A stretch of DNA of 64,000 nucleotides from Psychromonas sp. 14N.309.X.WAT.B.A12 (GCF_030397575.1 NZ_JAPNXS010000002.1:124001-188000); one strand, 5' to 3'. Counted from the stretch's first letter, positions 19,167 to 28,499 are shown. Notes: generated by a model not told the origin, from the letters alone. A program made the numbers and translations.

Positions 19167-20123
19167 CTATAGTTGAGATTCAGCCAGTTTTAGATCTAAC
19201 GTGGCTTTAAGAAGTTTGAATAATAATATAGCAGCATCTATCTCTTCTTTGCGATTGGTTAAACTTTCGATGTTTAATCCGAGCGGAATATTTAAAGGTA
19301 ATACCGCCTGTAATATTTGCTCAAAGTTATTACGACTGATTTGTAGTGATTCTTTTAACGGGTTATCCGACGCTAAAATACGCAATGATGTTGCTTCCGG
19401 TACAGAAATCCCTAACCACTCGATAAACTCTAAGGTTTTAGCGCTGCCACATGGAGAAAAAGTTAAAATAACACGTTTTGGTTGAATACCTTGTTGCTTA
19501 CATTCACTTGCATAACGAGTTAATAGATCAATAGTCGCTTGCGCATTGTATACCGCTTGGGTAATAAAGTACTCACAACCTTGGTCTTGCTTATTACGTA
19601 AACGAAGGTGTTCATTCCCCTTAGCAACATGGCGCTCAGCAATCGTCACACCACCTAAATAAAAATCTTGAGGATGGTCTTCAAGCGTTTTATAAGCATC
19701 ATTCAAAGACAGTTTAATGTCCCCTTCTGATGAAGGAGAGCCAACTAATACCAAATCACGCACTGAAAATTGATGCCAAGCATCAGATAACCACGCAGTA
19801 AAATCAGCAGCATCACGTTGCGATACACTTTTATAGGTAATAACGGGTTTATTTACTTTATCGTGTAATAATTTCGAATATAAACGCGAATCATGAGTAT
19901 ATTTAAAAGGAAATGGGCGGGGTTTATCAGTACGAGATGTTTCATCTTGAATATCGTAAACGATTAAACCGTCATATTCTATCTCATCTAAACGCCCTAA
20001 CAATTTATCTGCAATGCCAGAAACCAGCTCTAAATCAGTATCTTTTTTTGGAGGTGTAGTACCAATGAAATAAACGCCACGTTTCGGATCAGTGGTAATA
20101 CTTTTTAACTTAGAGTTAGACAT
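19167..20123 (-). CDS. Methylenetetrahydrofolate reductase-like protein
   Basis: 318 residues from the ATG at 20123, which has GGGA about 8 nt upstream; a longer in-frame version adds 21 residues without support. RGVYFIGTTPPKKDTD at the N terminus, DGLIVYDIQDE, LVLVGSPSS, GGVTIAERH and LTFSPCGSAKTLEFIEWLG fit an MTHFR-type TIM barrel. It is clearly not the classic E. coli MetF sequence. Its role (folate C1 metabolism or another flavin reaction) is not settled by the sequence. It heads the operon with yjjP-yjjB. Confidence 0.65.
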   Translation of the reverse strand: MSNSKLKSITTDPKRGVYFIGTTPPKKDTDLELVSGIADKLLGRLDEIEYDGLIVYDIQDETSRTDKPRPFPFKYTHDSRLYSKLLHDKVNKPVITYKSVSQRDAADFTAWLSDAWHQFSVRDLVLVGSPSSEGDIKLSLNDAYKTLEDHPQDFYLGGVTIAERHVAKGNEHLRLRNKQDQGCEYFITQAVYNAQATIDLLTRYASECKQQGIQPKRVILTFSPCGSAKTLEFIEWLGISVPEATSLRILASDNPLKESLQISRNNFEQILQAVLPLNIPLGLNIESLTNRKEEIDAAILLFKLLKATLDLKLAESQL

Positions 20124-20357
20124 ATCAAGTTCCCAGACTTTACACAGAAAATAAAAGAGCAAAAGTATCCCATATCTTGCCAACAATTGGTATTAAGGAA
20201 AGCATATTAAAAACGCGAGCGTTAAGGTTCACTGCGGCAAAAATCAGCGAATAGACTAAAAGCTTGTATTAAATAGGAATAATTAACCTTTCATCGATGG
20301 CGACATAGAAAGTTTTCGCGCTATACTAGCTATTATTTACAACAAAAAAGACCCGTT

Positions 20358-21086
20358 ATGCGCAACCCTCGTTTTTATGAACCACAACAGTTAGCAGAAA
20401 ACAGCATCATTACACTTTCTGATGATGCTGCTCAACATATTCGTGTTTTGCGTCTTAACCAAGGCGATCAAGTTACTTTGTTTAATGGACAAGGTGGACA
20501 GTTTTCAGCACAACTTACTGAGGTACAAAAGCGAAGTTGTAAAGCGCAAATAAACGCATTCCAAGCAACTGATAATGAAAGTCCTCTGTATTTACATTTA
20601 GGGCAAGTTATCTCTCGTGGTGACAGAATGGAGTTTGTGGTACAAAAAGCAGTAGAGTTAGGGGTAAACGAAATAACGCCATTAGTCAGTGAACGTTGCG
20701 GTGTTAAATTAAATGCTGAACGTATGGCGAAAAAACAACAACAATGGCAAAAAATAGCCATTGCGGCCTGTGAACAATCAGGTAGAAATATCGTCCCTAC
20801 AATCCATCCTGTTGTATCCTTAACAGAGTGGAGTGAAGAGCCTGTCGATTGCTGTAAGTTAACCCTACATCCACGTGCTAAATATTCAATGAATACATTA
20901 CCCGACGATATCCAGCATGTACGTTTATTGATTGGGCCTGAAGGTGGATTTAGTGACGAAGAAATCACCCTAACAGAGACCTTAGCATTTACAGAAACAT
21001 TATTAGGGCCGCGAGTTTTACGTACTGAAACAGCGGCATTAACTGCGATTACTGCATTACAATGTCGTTTTGGCGATTTAGCTTAA
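20358..21086 (+). CDS. rsmE: 16S rRNA (uracil1498-N3)-methyltransferase
   Basis: 242 residues, SPOUT superfamily. The N-terminal PUA-like part (MRNPRFYEPQQLAEN, HIRVLRLNQGDQVTLFNG) precedes the knotted domain. That domain contains QKAVELGVNEITPLVSERC, LIGPEGGFSDEEI and the SAM-binding LGPRVLRTETAALTAI. It methylates U1498 of 16S rRNA. It is the first gene of the conserved rsmE-gshB-yqgE-ruvX set; gshB follows after 22 bp. Confidence 0.95.
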   Translation: MRNPRFYEPQQLAENSIITLSDDAAQHIRVLRLNQGDQVTLFNGQGGQFSAQLTEVQKRSCKAQINAFQATDNESPLYLHLGQVISRGDRMEFVVQKAVELGVNEITPLVSERCGVKLNAERMAKKQQQWQKIAIAACEQSGRNIVPTIHPVVSLTEWSEEPVDCCKLTLHPRAKYSMNTLPDDIQHVRLLIGPEGGFSDEEITLTETLAFTETLLGPRVLRTETAALTAITALQCRFGDLA

Positions 21087-21108
21087 TTTATTATCAATAG
21101 GAAATTAT

Positions 21109-22062
21109 ATGACCATTAAAATTGGTATCGTGATGGATCCCATCGCTGACGTTAATATTAAAAAAGACTCAAGTTTTGCGATGTTATTAGAAGCTCAATC
21201 ACGTGGTTGGGAATTATACTATTTAGAAATGAAAGATTTACACCTAGAAAACGGTCGCTGTTTTGCAACTAGCAAAAAACTAACTGTTCAACGTAAAGAA
21301 GGTGATTTTTATCAATTAGAAGAATCAGTAACGCATCCATTATCTGATTTAGACGCCGTATTAATGCGTAAAGATCCACCTTTTGATACCGAATATATCT
21401 ATGCCACTTATCTATTAGAGCGCGCAGAAGATGAGGGTTGTTTAATCGTTAACAAACCACAAAGTCTTCGTGATGCCAATGAAAAGCTGTTTACCGCTTG
21501 GTTCAGTGAATTCACACCAATTACCTTAGTGACACGCAGTGCTGAAAAAATTCGTGAATTTCACGCTAAGCACAAAGACGTTATCCTAAAACCATTAGAT
21601 GGAATGGGTGGCGCATCTATTTTCCGTATTAAAGAAAATGACAGCAACGTAGGTGTAATCATCGAGACACTAACCGAGCATCAACAACGTTATTGTATGG
21701 CACAAGCATTTATCCCTGAAATCAAAGACGGTGATAAACGTATCTTGATCGTTGACGGTGAACCAATGCCTTATGCATTAGCACGTATTCCAGCAAAAGG
21801 TGAAACACGTGGTAACTTAGCAGCTGGCGGTCGAGGTGTAGCACAGCCATTATCTGAATCAGATTGGCATATTGCAAATACCATCGGGCCTAAGTTAAAA
21901 GAGAAAGGCTTAATCTTTGTTGGTTTAGACGTCATTGGTGATAAAGTCACTGAAATCAATGTAACAAGCCCAACGTGTATCCAAGAGATTGACAACGCTT
22001 ATGGTACTAACATCAGTGGCAAATTAATGGATGCCATTGAGAAGCGTGTAAAAGGTGCTTAA
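21109..22062 (+). CDS. gshB: Glutathione synthetase
   Basis: 317 residues, ATP-grasp fold. IGIVMDPIADVNIKKDSSF at the N terminus, DAVLMRKDPPFDTEYIY, VILKPLDGMGGASIFR (ATP loop), ARIPAKGETRGNLAAGGRG and INVTSPTCIQEID (metal ligands) are all typical of proteobacterial GshB. It joins gamma-glutamylcysteine to glycine. TAGGAAATTAT before the ATG is a good ribosome binding site. The window also carries glutathione users (GST, glutaredoxin) at 60-62 kb. Confidence 0.96.
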   Translation: MTIKIGIVMDPIADVNIKKDSSFAMLLEAQSRGWELYYLEMKDLHLENGRCFATSKKLTVQRKEGDFYQLEESVTHPLSDLDAVLMRKDPPFDTEYIYATYLLERAEDEGCLIVNKPQSLRDANEKLFTAWFSEFTPITLVTRSAEKIREFHAKHKDVILKPLDGMGGASIFRIKENDSNVGVIIETLTEHQQRYCMAQAFIPEIKDGDKRILIVDGEPMPYALARIPAKGETRGNLAAGGRGVAQPLSESDWHIANTIGPKLKEKGLIFVGLDVIGDKVTEINVTSPTCIQEIDNAYGTNISGKLMDAIEKRVKGA

Positions 22063-22154
22063 ATAGACCTAAAAATCCCTATTAATTTGAATACATTGTT
22101 ATAGTCTAAACACAGAAGATATTGTCAATGTATTCAAAATTCATGGAGAAGCAT

Positions 22155-22832
22155 ATGACTATCGATAAAACAAAACCCCCTTTTTCCGATCCAGAGGTTG
22201 ATCCTTCATTGGAGGTATCTTCTGTTGATGCTGAAATTAAACTTACCGATGAAAATACGCAAACGGAAGTGATTGCTTCTTTAAAAAACCATTTTTTGAT
22301 TGCGATGCCTTCTTTAACAGATCCTTACTTCAAACAATCAGTAGTTTATATCTGTGAACATGACGAGTTAGGGGCAATGGGTTTTATTATCAACTACCCG
22401 GTTAAACTAACCGTACAAGAGTTATTAAAAAATGCTGAAAGCATTGACCATGAACCAAATCCGCCTCTTAAAAACCCCGTGTTTTTAGGTGGTCCATTAG
22501 ATATGGATAGAGGCTTTGTATTGCATAGCCCAACCAGTGATACTGGCGCACAAAGCACCGTACTGAATGAGCACTTAATGATGTCTAACTCAAATACAGT
22601 GTTGTCATCTTTAGGCACAACTCATGAGCCAACTAACTATATGGTCACTCTAGGTTATGCCAGTTGGGATTCAGGACAATTAGAAGAAGAGATGGTTAAA
22701 AATCAGTGGCTTACCATTAACTTTGAACATGACATCATCTTCAATACACCTGCAGAACAACGCTGGGCTAGCTCCTTACAAAAATTAGGCGTAGACCCAT
22801 TACAATTAAGTAGCGAAATAGGCCACGCATAA
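22155..22832 (+). CDS. yqgE: YqgE/AlgH family protein
   Basis: 225 residues from the ATG at 22155, which has GGAG 6 nt upstream; the ATG at 22128 lacks this. The conserved domain begins near residue 38 ([15 protein letters not shown]) and has [36 protein letters not shown] and [15 protein letters not shown]. coli YqgE starts essentially at this domain, so this protein has an acidic extension of roughly 35 residues. A GTG near 22269 could give the short form. The function is unclear; it is nearly always linked to ruvX, which overlaps its stop (TAATG). Confidence 0.88.
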   Translation: MTIDKTKPPFSDPEVDPSLEVSSVDAEIKLTDENTQTEVIASLKNHFLIAMPSLTDPYFKQSVVYICEHDELGAMGFIINYPVKLTVQELLKNAESIDHEPNPPLKNPVFLGGPLDMDRGFVLHSPTSDTGAQSTVLNEHLMMSNSNTVLSSLGTTHEPTNYMVTLGYASWDSGQLEEEMVKNQWLTINFEHDIIFNTPAEQRWASSLQKLGVDPLQLSSEIGHA

Positions 22833-23269
22833 TGACAACAGAAACAAAAGCCCCTAATGCCCTGTTGGGGTTTGACTTTGGTACCAAAAGTATCGGTGTT
22901 GCAACAGGACAAATGATCACTGCTACCGCTCAACCTCTCGCAGCAATCAAAGCCAATGATGGCATTCCTAATTGGGACACTGTTGAACATGTCATTAAAG
23001 AATGGAAACCCGACCTTATTGTTGTTGGTTTACCCTTAAATATGGATGGTACAGAGCAACCAATTACCCAAAGAGCAAAGAAGTTTGGTAACCGACTATC
23101 TGGGCGTTTTGGTGCCAAAGTCGCATTTCAAGATGAGCGTTTAACTACTGCGAGTGCCAAAGAATTTATTTTTGAGCGAGGTGGTTATAAAGCCTTAGAA
23201 AAAGGCAAAGTAGATAGTGTATCCGCCGCGTTGATTTTAGAAAGCTGGATGGAAAGTTACTGGCAATAA
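22832..23269 (+). CDS. ruvX: Putative pre-16S rRNA nuclease / Holliday junction resolvase-like YqgF
   Basis: 145 residues, RNase H-like fold. [17 protein letters not shown] holds the first catalytic Asp, [18 protein letters not shown] the second acidic region, and [13 protein letters not shown] plus [15 protein letters not shown] complete the site. E. coli YqgF is implicated in 16S rRNA 5'-end maturation. Its ATG shares a base with the yqgE stop, and a terminator follows after about 35 bp. Confidence 0.93.
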   Translation: MTTETKAPNALLGFDFGTKSIGVATGQMITATAQPLAAIKANDGIPNWDTVEHVIKEWKPDLIVVGLPLNMDGTEQPITQRAKKFGNRLSGRFGAKVAFQDERLTTASAKEFIFERGGYKALEKGKVDSVSAALILESWMESYWQ

Positions 23270-23304
23270 CAAACCACTATTTAGCTACTGCTCTGACATT
23301 AAGC

Positions 23305-23345
23305 ACAGATACTTAGCCATATGGATTTAAGTATCTGTCATTTTT
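23305..23345 (+). terminator. Rho-independent terminator after ruvX
   Basis: An 11-bp stem ACAGATACTTA / TAAGTATCTGT with a 12-nt loop is followed by CATTTTTC. It ends the rsmE-gshB-yqgE-ruvX operon. Confidence 0.82.
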
Positions 23346-23537
23346 CATTATAACGTTCAATTTATTCTAACAACATCATTTCAATACAGTACTTGATATT
23401 ATATTGACCTACCTGATATTCAGTTTTATATTAAACCGTTGCCTGCCAACGAATAAATTCAACATGGATGCTGCATCTACTCATTAAGATGTTAGCTTTT
23501 TGATAACTAAAAACAACACCAGAAAAATGGACCGCCA

Positions 23538-24167
23538 ATGCCAATCTTACATATTGAAGCTTTTCTGATCGCCATTACTATCTTAACCCTGACTCCAGGA
23601 CTGGACACCGCATTAGTCATTCGCAATACCACTCGAGGTGGAGAAAAGGATGGATTTGTGACAAATGTTGGAATCTGTTTTGGCTTATTCTTCCATGCCA
23701 CCTTATCTGCCGTTGGTATCTCATTATTACTTTCACAATCACCACAATTATTCCAAGCCGTGAAGATGATTGGTGCCCTGTATATCCTGTATTTAGGAAT
23801 TCAAGGTTTAAGACACAGCTTCTTTGCTTCAGCTAAAGATCCTGAAAAATTCGGTAGCCAAGGTAGTTTTAAAGCAACAAGAAGCTTTCGAGAAGGTTTA
23901 CTGTCGAATGCATTAAATCCAAAAACAGCCATATTTTACTTAGCGTTTTTACCGCAATTCATTAACCCAGAGTACTCTGCTTTCATGCAATCATTATTGA
24001 TGGCAGCCATTCATTTCGTGATTGCACTTTGTTGGCAAGCCTTTATTAGCCGTATGATTGTCGCTGCTAAGAAACGTTTCGATGGAGGAAAAACACAACT
24101 GATGATGGAACGTTTAACAGGGGTAGTATTGATTGGCTTGGCAGTTAAACTGTTAATGGAGAAATAG
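23538..24167 (+). CDS. LysE/RhtB family amino acid exporter
   Basis: 209 residues with about six hydrophobic helices. FLIAITILTLTPGLDTALVI is the N-terminal LysE signature, and LSNALNPKTAIFYLAFLPQFI is the conserved NPK segment in the middle. RhtB relatives export threonine, homoserine or leucine; the substrate here cannot be assigned. It faces a second, only distantly similar LysE-family gene across a short hairpin. Confidence 0.9.
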   Translation: MPILHIEAFLIAITILTLTPGLDTALVIRNTTRGGEKDGFVTNVGICFGLFFHATLSAVGISLLLSQSPQLFQAVKMIGALYILYLGIQGLRHSFFASAKDPEKFGSQGSFKATRSFREGLLSNALNPKTAIFYLAFLPQFINPEYSAFMQSLLMAAIHFVIALCWQAFISRMIVAAKKRFDGGKTQLMMERLTGVVLIGLAVKLLMEK

Positions 24168-24173
24168 TAGCAG

Positions 24174-24212
24174 TAAGTGTATTACCCGTCTATTACACAG
24201 GTAATACACTTA
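24174..24212. terminator. Hairpin between convergent LysE-family genes
   Basis: A 12-bp perfect stem AAGTGTATTACC / GGTAATACACTT with a 13-nt loop lies midway between the two convergent stops. No long T tract follows on either strand, so terminator function is probable by position only. Confidence 0.5.
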
Positions 24213-24239
24213 TCACTGACACATTAACTAATGTTTTTC

Positions 24240-24866
24240 TTACCTCAATACCAAGTACAATCCCGCCAATATCATAATACCCCCCGCTACTCGATTTAAT
24301 TTTTTATGAGCACTTGGTGTTTTTAACAAATTAGCCATTCGACTCGCACCAATTGCAATTAGTATTAACCCTGCAAACAAAGCAAATGCAGAAAGTACTG
24401 ACACTAATAAAATATCCGAAGAGGTCAGCACATTTAAATTAATAAAAGTCGGTAAAAATGAAATATAGAATAGGATAACTTTCGGATTAGACACTGAAAT
24501 GAGGAACCCTTGTATAAAACCAGAAAAACGCGCAGGATTTTTCACAACATCCTCTTCTATTTTCATATTACCTTGCAATGGAGGCAAAGCATTAAACATC
24601 TGATAACCGAGGTAGATCAGATAACCAGCACCTATATAACGAATAGCAATAAACACTTCCGACCAATTAGTTGCAACAGCAGCTAACCCTAAACACGCTA
24701 AAATAAGATAAAGCACATCACTGGCTATCATACCTAAAATCAACATTGCCGTGCTTTTAGGGCCGCTGACCATTGCTCTAGCTAAAACGGCAAAGACACC
24801 TGGGCCCGGTGTAATACCAAAAATAAAGATTGCAATAAAAAATGTAATTGCAGATTCAAATGACAT
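24240..24866 (-). CDS. LysE/RhtB family transporter
   Basis: 208 residues from the ATG at 24866, which has AAGGA upstream; a longer form starting at 24902 adds 12 residues with no site. FFIAIFIFGITPGPGVFAVL is the family's TPGPG signature, and ISVSNPKVILFYISFLPTFI the NPK segment. Six hydrophobic helices are visible. The substrate is not known. It is convergent with the other LysE-family gene. Confidence 0.88.
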   Translation of the reverse strand: MSFESAITFFIAIFIFGITPGPGVFAVLARAMVSGPKSTAMLILGMIASDVLYLILACLGLAAVATNWSEVFIAIRYIGAGYLIYLGYQMFNALPPLQGNMKIEEDVVKNPARFSGFIQGFLISVSNPKVILFYISFLPTFINLNVLTSSDILLVSVLSAFALFAGLILIAIGASRMANLLKTPSAHKKLNRVAGGIMILAGLYLVLR

Positions 24867-24948
24867 ACTTAATCCTTTAATCGTTATCACCTTGATTAAC
24901 AAGGCTATTCATCCATATTTAATGGCTCAGTATAAATGAGATTGAATA

Positions 24949-25032
24949 ATACCAATTATATTAGATAAGAGTGCTAAATTTTGTGTAGAGAAAATAACTG
25001 AGTTTAACAAATAAACTAAAACGATTAATTAG
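24949..25032. repeat. Dispersed intergenic repeat, family 2, copy 2
   Basis: Starts with ATACCAATTATATTAGATAAG, has AAATTTTGTGTAGAGAAAATAACTGAG-like sequence matching the middle of copy 1 (4334-4480), then TTTAACAAATAAACTA and ATTAATTAG at the end. Landmarks come in the same order as copy 1, but about 60 bp of the centre is missing. It lies in the 299-bp gap before the peroxiredoxin gene. Confidence 0.45.
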
Positions 25033-25165
25033 CGTGATTGGCATGATAGTAACGTTGTTTTTTATAACACTTCCTGATAGGTTATTGAACACTTGTTCTT
25101 TTATTTTCTAACCCTTAAATAAAAGAGCTCCCCCTTAACTTCCATCAGCTGATTAGGAAAAAAAG

Positions 25166-25816
25166 ATGACAACATTAAGAGAACAAACTGATGCTAAAAT
25201 TGCAGCAGGCCGTAAAGGTAACCCTGAATTTATGAGAGGGATTGATGACGTTATCAAGGAAGCTAAATCATTCAAAGAAGGTAGTAATGCACTCAAACTA
25301 GGGGATAAAGCACCGCGTTTTACCTTACCAAACCAGCAAGGAAAATTAACCTCATTAGATGACTTATTAGCAAAAGGCCCGGTTATTGTTACTTTTTATC
25401 GTGGTAGTTGGTGCCCTTACTGTAACCTGCAATTAAGAGCCTTACAGTCTCGTTTAGAACAAATTAATGGACTGGGAGCTCAATTAATAGCCATCAGTCC
25501 AGAAGTACCTGATGACTCGTTAACTAAAAATGAGATCAGTGAAATGACTTTCGAAGTATTGTCAGATCAAAATGCAGATGTTGCAGCACAATTTGGTGTA
25601 GCGTGGAAAGTACCAGACTTTGTATTAGAACATATGAAGGTTGATCGTCATCTAGACATTGAAAAAATCAATAACGGTAACGCTAATATCATGCCGATCC
25701 CAGCAACCTATATATTAGATAAAGAAGGCACAGCAGTATGGCGTTTTGTAGACGTTGATTACCGCGTTCGCTCTGAGCCAGAAGATATTATTAATGAGCT
25801 AAAAAAACTAGCGTAA
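25166..25816 (+). CDS. AhpC/TSA family peroxiredoxin-like protein
   Basis: 216 residues. A helical N-terminal part of about 45 residues precedes the thioredoxin-like domain (LKLGDKAPRFTLPNQQGK). FYRGSWCPYCNLQLRAL is the active site: a CPYC pair, not the single peroxidatic Cys of classic Prx. ANIMPIPATYILDKEGT supplies the cis-Pro. It probably reduces peroxides or disulfides in the cytoplasm, as no signal peptide is present. AGGAAAAAAAG precedes the ATG. It is monocistronic. Confidence 0.85.
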   Translation: MTTLREQTDAKIAAGRKGNPEFMRGIDDVIKEAKSFKEGSNALKLGDKAPRFTLPNQQGKLTSLDDLLAKGPVIVTFYRGSWCPYCNLQLRALQSRLEQINGLGAQLIAISPEVPDDSLTKNEISEMTFEVLSDQNADVAAQFGVAWKVPDFVLEHMKVDRHLDIEKINNGNANIMPIPATYILDKEGTAVWRFVDVDYRVRSEPEDIINELKKLA

Positions 25817-25900
25817 TCCTATTTTCCAGTTAACTTTACTTGGCATTGTAAAAATAGACAGCCTCACCCGGTGACTACTTTTAATGCCACTTTTAAAATA

Positions 25901-26575
25901 CTAACGCGGAGGGTCAACTCGGTCAGTAACCGAAGTATTCACCCTGAACCAACCAGCAATAGAATATCGATCACGGTTCGCAGCCAGTACCTCATGTGGA
26001 AACTCTTCACTAAGAAAAGCCACAATAGTCCCCATTAATGGCACGACTTTTGTACCAACTTGGTCATGTTGATCCTGATATAACACTAATTCACCGCCAT
26101 CGTTTGGCAGCCAGTGGCTGTTAAAGTAAACAATCAATGATAAAACACGATTCGACTCACCTTTAAATGCATCATAATGGCGTTTGTAATAATCACCAGG
26201 GCTGTAATGAGCAAAGTGACTTTCAAATGAGAACAAACCTAAAAACAAACGACGATTTAAATAACTTTGTAATCCTGCAACCCAGTTTAACCAATCTTTT
26301 CCAGCTTCGGTTTCACCTGTGATCCAACTAATTGCATCGGTTCTCACAAATTCATTTTTTAAATACTCTTTACCACGCCCTATTCCAGCATTTTTAAATT
26401 TATCTGCTTCCATCAGTTGTTGGTGAGTAAACAACGTTTCAGTTAATGCTTCAGGTAATGCAGTTGGTAGAATACTGTAACCATTGGATTCAATTCCCTG
26501 TGCAATTAATGCAAATAAAGAATCATCATTAAAGTTATTTTCAGAAAACTGACTGACATTTTTTAACGCTAACAA
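25901..26575 (-). CDS. 2OG-Fe(II) oxygenase (prolyl 4-hydroxylase-like)
   Basis: 224 residues starting at a TTG with AAGGG 7 nt upstream; no ATG lies near the N terminus. The double-stranded beta-helix carries the Fe(II) ligands: HYDAF (HxD), the second His in FPHEVLAANRD, and the 2-oxoglutarate Arg in RYSIAGWFRVN. NDGGELVLYQDQ is typical of the SM-20/EGLN-type group. The hydroxylated substrate is unknown; bacterial relatives act on EF-Tu or small molecules. It follows the hemerythrin-like gene on the same strand after 322 bp. Confidence 0.82.
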   Translation of the reverse strand: MLALKNVSQFSENNFNDDSLFALIAQGIESNGYSILPTALPEALTETLFTHQQLMEADKFKNAGIGRGKEYLKNEFVRTDAISWITGETEAGKDWLNWVAGLQSYLNRRLFLGLFSFESHFAHYSPGDYYKRHYDAFKGESNRVLSLIVYFNSHWLPNDGGELVLYQDQHDQVGTKVVPLMGTIVAFLSEEFPHEVLAANRDRYSIAGWFRVNTSVTDRVDPPR

Positions 26576-26897
26576 AGCGGTGCCCTTATTAAATAAATGA
26601 ATAACACCAGTTACACTAATTAACTGGTCTATTTTACTTGTTAAAATAATGCTAGCTAAAACGTATTGTCGATTTAATTAAGCTAACAACACTGCGTCTT
26701 TGATTGGAGAGAATAAAAAGGTCTCTTTTTATCGCGATAAGGAGTGAATGCGAATAGTGCCAGTTTTTTTGAAAAAGAAAAGTATTTAATGATGATCAGT
26801 CATACTGAATGATTTGCAGAACTAATCATCATTGAGACTAGTGTGATGCATATGGATAAGGGCTCTGTTACCTCAATTTTGAACAATAAGGGACCTA
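26576..26897. other. Intergenic region with a small hairpin
   Basis: 322 bp between the hemerythrin-like and 2OG-oxygenase genes. The only structure seen is a perfect 8-bp hairpin ATAAAAAG / CTTTTTAT with a 4-nt loop at 26715-26734, beside the palindrome TTATCGCGATAA (26731-26742). The hairpin may end the hemerythrin transcript, and the region should hold the oxygenase promoter. No ORF is supported. Confidence 0.4.
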
Positions 26898-27446
26898 CTA
26901 ATTAACAGTATTACTATTAATATATTCGGATAAGGTTTTAAAGCGATCACTGATACTGTCACCAAACAATGGATCACTATATTCTTTTTGTTTCCACTGT
27001 AAACTTAAATGCGCCCAATCATCAGGGGTAAGACTCGCTTGGATTGCGGGCAATATAGATAACTCTTCATAACTTAAATGCTGTTTTTGTTTATTCACAA
27101 AAGTTTCAAGCTTTTCTATAAAAATATCTTTAGGGATAATCGCATCTAGTAATATCATACTTAACATATCGTCTAGCTCCGTTGTTAACTCACTTAATTG
27201 CTGGTGGTCTTCTTCCAAACGATTGGCTACTTGATCTGATACCACTCTGTATTTTAAGTAATAAGCGTAGATCAGATCTTCCATTGGGTGATGATATTTA
27301 TCTGCGTAACTTTTAAGATAATCGGTAATCGATTTTAATAATTGATAATCAATATTGCCATCAATCTTTAGCATCGCTACCTTATTCTCAACCACCTTCA
27401 ATAACTGCATAATATTAATATGATCTTTATGAATACGATTAATCAT
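26898..27446 (-). CDS. Hemerythrin-like HHE domain protein
   Basis: 182 residues, all alpha-helical. The putative di-iron ligands are spread as in hemerythrin: IHKDH at the N terminus, KYHHPMEDLI around residue 55, LEEDHQQL around 80, and KQKQHLSYEELSILP around 120. The family binds O2, NO or takes part in iron-sulfur repair or sensing. GTGAAGTGAC precedes the ATG. Its neighbours are the Fe(II) oxygenase and ung. The cellular role is not determined. Confidence 0.82.
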   Translation of the reverse strand: MINRIHKDHINIMQLLKVVENKVAMLKIDGNIDYQLLKSITDYLKSYADKYHHPMEDLIYAYYLKYRVVSDQVANRLEEDHQQLSELTTELDDMLSMILLDAIIPKDIFIEKLETFVNKQKQHLSYEELSILPAIQASLTPDDWAHLSLQWKQKEYSDPLFGDSISDRFKTLSEYINSNTVN

Positions 27447-27553
27447 GTCACTTCACCTGTTAATGAATGTATTGATAAATAATAAACACATTGACGGAGT
27501 TAACTTATGCGCCACATCAATAAATAATCGATTAAAAAACCAACAACCAATTT

Positions 27554-28204
27554 TTACCAATTAATAGGCTTTTTATTTTGATCAGATAATAACTTATTAG
27601 TTTGTGAAAAATGTTTACAGCCAAAAAATCCACGATAAGCTGATAAAGGTGATGGATGAACAGCGGTTAATACATGGTGTTTTTGTTGATCAATCATGCT
27701 CGACTTTTTAATCGCATGGCTTCCCCATAATAAAAAAACCACGCCTTCAGTTTGTTCATTGATATGCTGTATTACATTATCTGTAAATATTTCCCAACCT
27801 TGCTTTGCATGGCTACCCGCATTGGACTCTTCTACCGTTAACACGGTATTCAATAACAATACACCTTGTGTTGCCCAATGGCTCAAATCACCGTCACTTG
27901 GTAGTTCATCCCAAGCAAGGTCATCGGCCAACTCTTTGTATATATTACGTAAAGAAGGCGGTAGATTAATACCGGGCTTAACAGAAAAACTTAGACCATG
28001 CGCTTGCCCTGCTCCGTGATAAGGATCCTGACCTAGAATAACTACTTTAACCTTGTCTAAGTCAGTTAATAAAAAAGCATTAAAACGATCTTTTTCAGAT
28101 GGATAAATGGTTTTTCCCTGGTCAACTTGTTGATCAATAAATCGCTGTAGTTTATTGAAGTAAGTTTGCTGTTGTTGTTCTGCTATAAAATCTGACCAAG
28201 ACAT
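27554..28204 (-). CDS. ung: Uracil-DNA glycosylase
   Basis: 216 residues from the ATG at 28204 (AGGTG upstream). The water-activating Asp-60 is in [16 protein letters not shown], and the DNA-intercalating loop is in [30 protein letters not shown] is also conserved. It removes uracil from DNA in base excision repair. It is divergent from grcA, a pairing also seen in E. coli and Vibrio. Confidence 0.96.
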   Translation of the reverse strand: MSWSDFIAEQQQQTYFNKLQRFIDQQVDQGKTIYPSEKDRFNAFLLTDLDKVKVVILGQDPYHGAGQAHGLSFSVKPGINLPPSLRNIYKELADDLAWDELPSDGDLSHWATQGVLLLNTVLTVEESNAGSHAKQGWEIFTDNVIQHINEQTEGVVFLLWGSHAIKKSSMIDQQKHHVLTAVHPSPLSAYRGFFGCKHFSQTNKLLSDQNKKPINW

Positions 28205-28334
28205 AATCACCTGCTGTTTATCTAAATGTTATAAGCACAATATAACATATAAGCTATTGTTAAATATTAACTTTATTTGTTCACATTTAAATAACATAAG
28301 TTTTTTATAAAAAACAAACAGTTAGTAAACTTCC

Positions 28335-28348
28335 TTGATGCAGCTCAA
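28335..28348 (+). promoter_or_regulatory. Probable FNR-type site upstream of grcA
   Basis: TTGAT-GCAG-CTCAA differs from the FNR consensus (TTGAT-N4-ATCAA) at one position. Its centre is about 35 bp before a possible -10 (TAAATA, 28368-28373), the spacing of a class II activator site near -41. E. coli grcA is FNR-activated, so the fit is biologically sensible. Confidence 0.5.
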
Positions 28349-28499
28349 TTTACATACAAATAATCCTTAAATAAAGTAGGTGAATAGTGTTGTACATCCC
28401 TTAAAACCAGCCCTATAATCATTAATAGATTAATTAATCAGCAGTTATGAACAGTAAATTTAACTGGCATATTCATTAAACAAAATTAAGGGAAATATT

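Noticed and set aside
20305-20330. TATACT as a -10 box for rsmE
   Set aside because: No acceptable -35 at 16-18 bp; not strong enough to list as a promoter.
20468-20968. 166-codon minus-strand ORF inside rsmE
   Set aside because: It lies fully antisense to a well-supported rsmE and its peptide has no domain character.
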